This document shows, one piece after another, positions 63,304-64,000 of a DNA stretch of 64,000 nucleotides. Location: NCBI GenBank assembly GCA_018350325.1, contig JAEVLN010000041.1, positions 314,682 through 378,681 of the forward strand, given 5' to 3'. Source of the DNA: Globodera rostochiensis. Its lineage: Eukaryota; Nematoda; Chromadorea; Rhabditida; Heteroderidae. The notes under the pieces were generated by a model. That model saw nothing but the letters and a program-made list of their open reading frames with translations. It had not been told where the DNA came from and searched no databases. The position numbers and the translations under genes were made by a program. The first letter of the stretch is position 1, and each line of letters begins with the position of its first letter.

Positions 63304-64000
63304 GGAGGAGGAGGAGGAGGAGGAGGAGGAGGAGGAGGAGGAGGAGGAGGAGGAAGACGAGGAGGAAGCGGATTGGGTGGAGAACGGATGGAGGGCGAAG
63401 ATGGTCCAGAAGGTGGTCGAGTCGGGCTACGACCGGGTGGGTTATTCTTACAAATTAATTAGTTTACAATTAGTACCAATTTGGCCATCCTTTAGGAGAG
63501 TGCTTATTATGCGCTGAAATTGGTCAACTTTCGCTCGGAGTCTGAGGCGGTCGCAGTTCTCGCCTCTGTGAAGCAGGTCAAGCCACCCAGCGCATTTGAC
63601 TCGCCACCGTAAATCAATTTTCTATTTTAAGAATTTGGTCAAGCAGCAACAGCAACAGCAGCAGCAGAACAACAGGAAAAACTTTCAGGGCCCTGTCTTC
63701 GAATTGGCTTCTTCCCGGTCCCTCGTCTTAGTCAACGAATCCTCCGATCTGGTCCAACCCGAGTCCGTCCCCAACCACTCGCCGAGTCCACATCCTCCCG
63801 CCAAGCTCGAAAATTCCCTGCCCCCTGCCGACCCTTTTCCGCGCAACTCCCACAATGCAAACCCGGCGGCATCAACTCCTTATCGGCAGAGAAGGCCGGC
63901 AAAGCCCTGTCTTTCGCCGTTACTGAATTGGCGGTCCCCACCGCCGCCGGAGCATTCCCAGCGGACGGTTCATTTGGCACATTCCAACGCAATGTTAGAC
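62966..64000 (+). CDS. UBA-domain protein, possibly LATS/Warts kinase N-terminus (partial)
   Basis: Exons at 62966-63436, 63496-63576 and 63632 to the window end chain in phase. The N-terminus is Ser/Pro-rich, then comes an uninterrupted acidic run (about 9 Asp then 18 Glu from GATGAT and GAGGAG repeats). A UBA-like helix set follows across intron 1: AKMVQKVVESGYDRESAYYA then LKLVNFRSESEAVAVLASVK. After it are a polyglutamine run and a Ser/Pro-rich segment. A single UBA followed by a long disordered region is the layout of LATS/Warts kinases in the Hippo pathway, but the kinase domain would lie outside the window, so this is a tentative call. Confidence 0.55.

Overview
The window is nuclear DNA of a nematode, most likely a plant-parasitic cyst-nematode relative (Heteroderidae); the family assignment is inference. 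The support is a nematode cuticle collagen with its FCFDC and CPPPRTAPGY signatures, an astacin of the NAS EGF-CUB-TSP1 type, a LIPS-type lipase, a nuclear hormone receptor, a nematode-style acireductone-dioxygenase-like protein, mostly 40-60 nt introns and repeated use of GC-AG introns. Genes are dense, multi-exon and on both strands. I joined exons by hand from splice signals, phase and family knowledge.

Left part (1-20 kb): the 5' end of talin (minus; its next intron is filled by a poly-C minisatellite), a G/C-homopolymer-rich stretch with little coding support (4-9 kb), a small type I membrane protein, a 1.1-kb G-run minisatellite, a cuticle collagen, an acireductone-dioxygenase-like protein lacking all four metal ligands, a secreted LIPS lipase and a MARCH2/3-like RING-CH ubiquitin ligase (minus).

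Middle part (20-45.6 kb): a repeat-rich block (hAT-like MITEs, foldback elements whose arms are tandem subrepeats, a dead FLYWCH/MULE transposase nested in another element), then a zinc-binding protein gene, an unrecognised gene, CFP1/CXXC1 (cfp-1), a convergent DDX5/DDX17 helicase, a ZCCHC4-type rRNA m6A methyltransferase, a nuclear hormone receptor and a tiny PMP3-family membrane protein.

Right part (45.8-64 kb): a TMEM134-like membrane protein, a NAS-36/37-like astacin, a small multi-pass membrane protein, a large LDLa/EGF single-pass receptor-like gene whose intron holds a 1.2-kb minisatellite, a GACATG array, and the 5' end of a UBA-domain protein that may be a LATS/Warts kinase.

The neighbours do not form a pathway. 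The main large-scale feature is at least nine TIR elements with 8-bp target duplications (perfect or one mismatch), nearly all in introns or immediately outside coding exons, so the genes stay open around them. A second feature is the G/C-run minisatellites, two of which lie inside introns of long genes.
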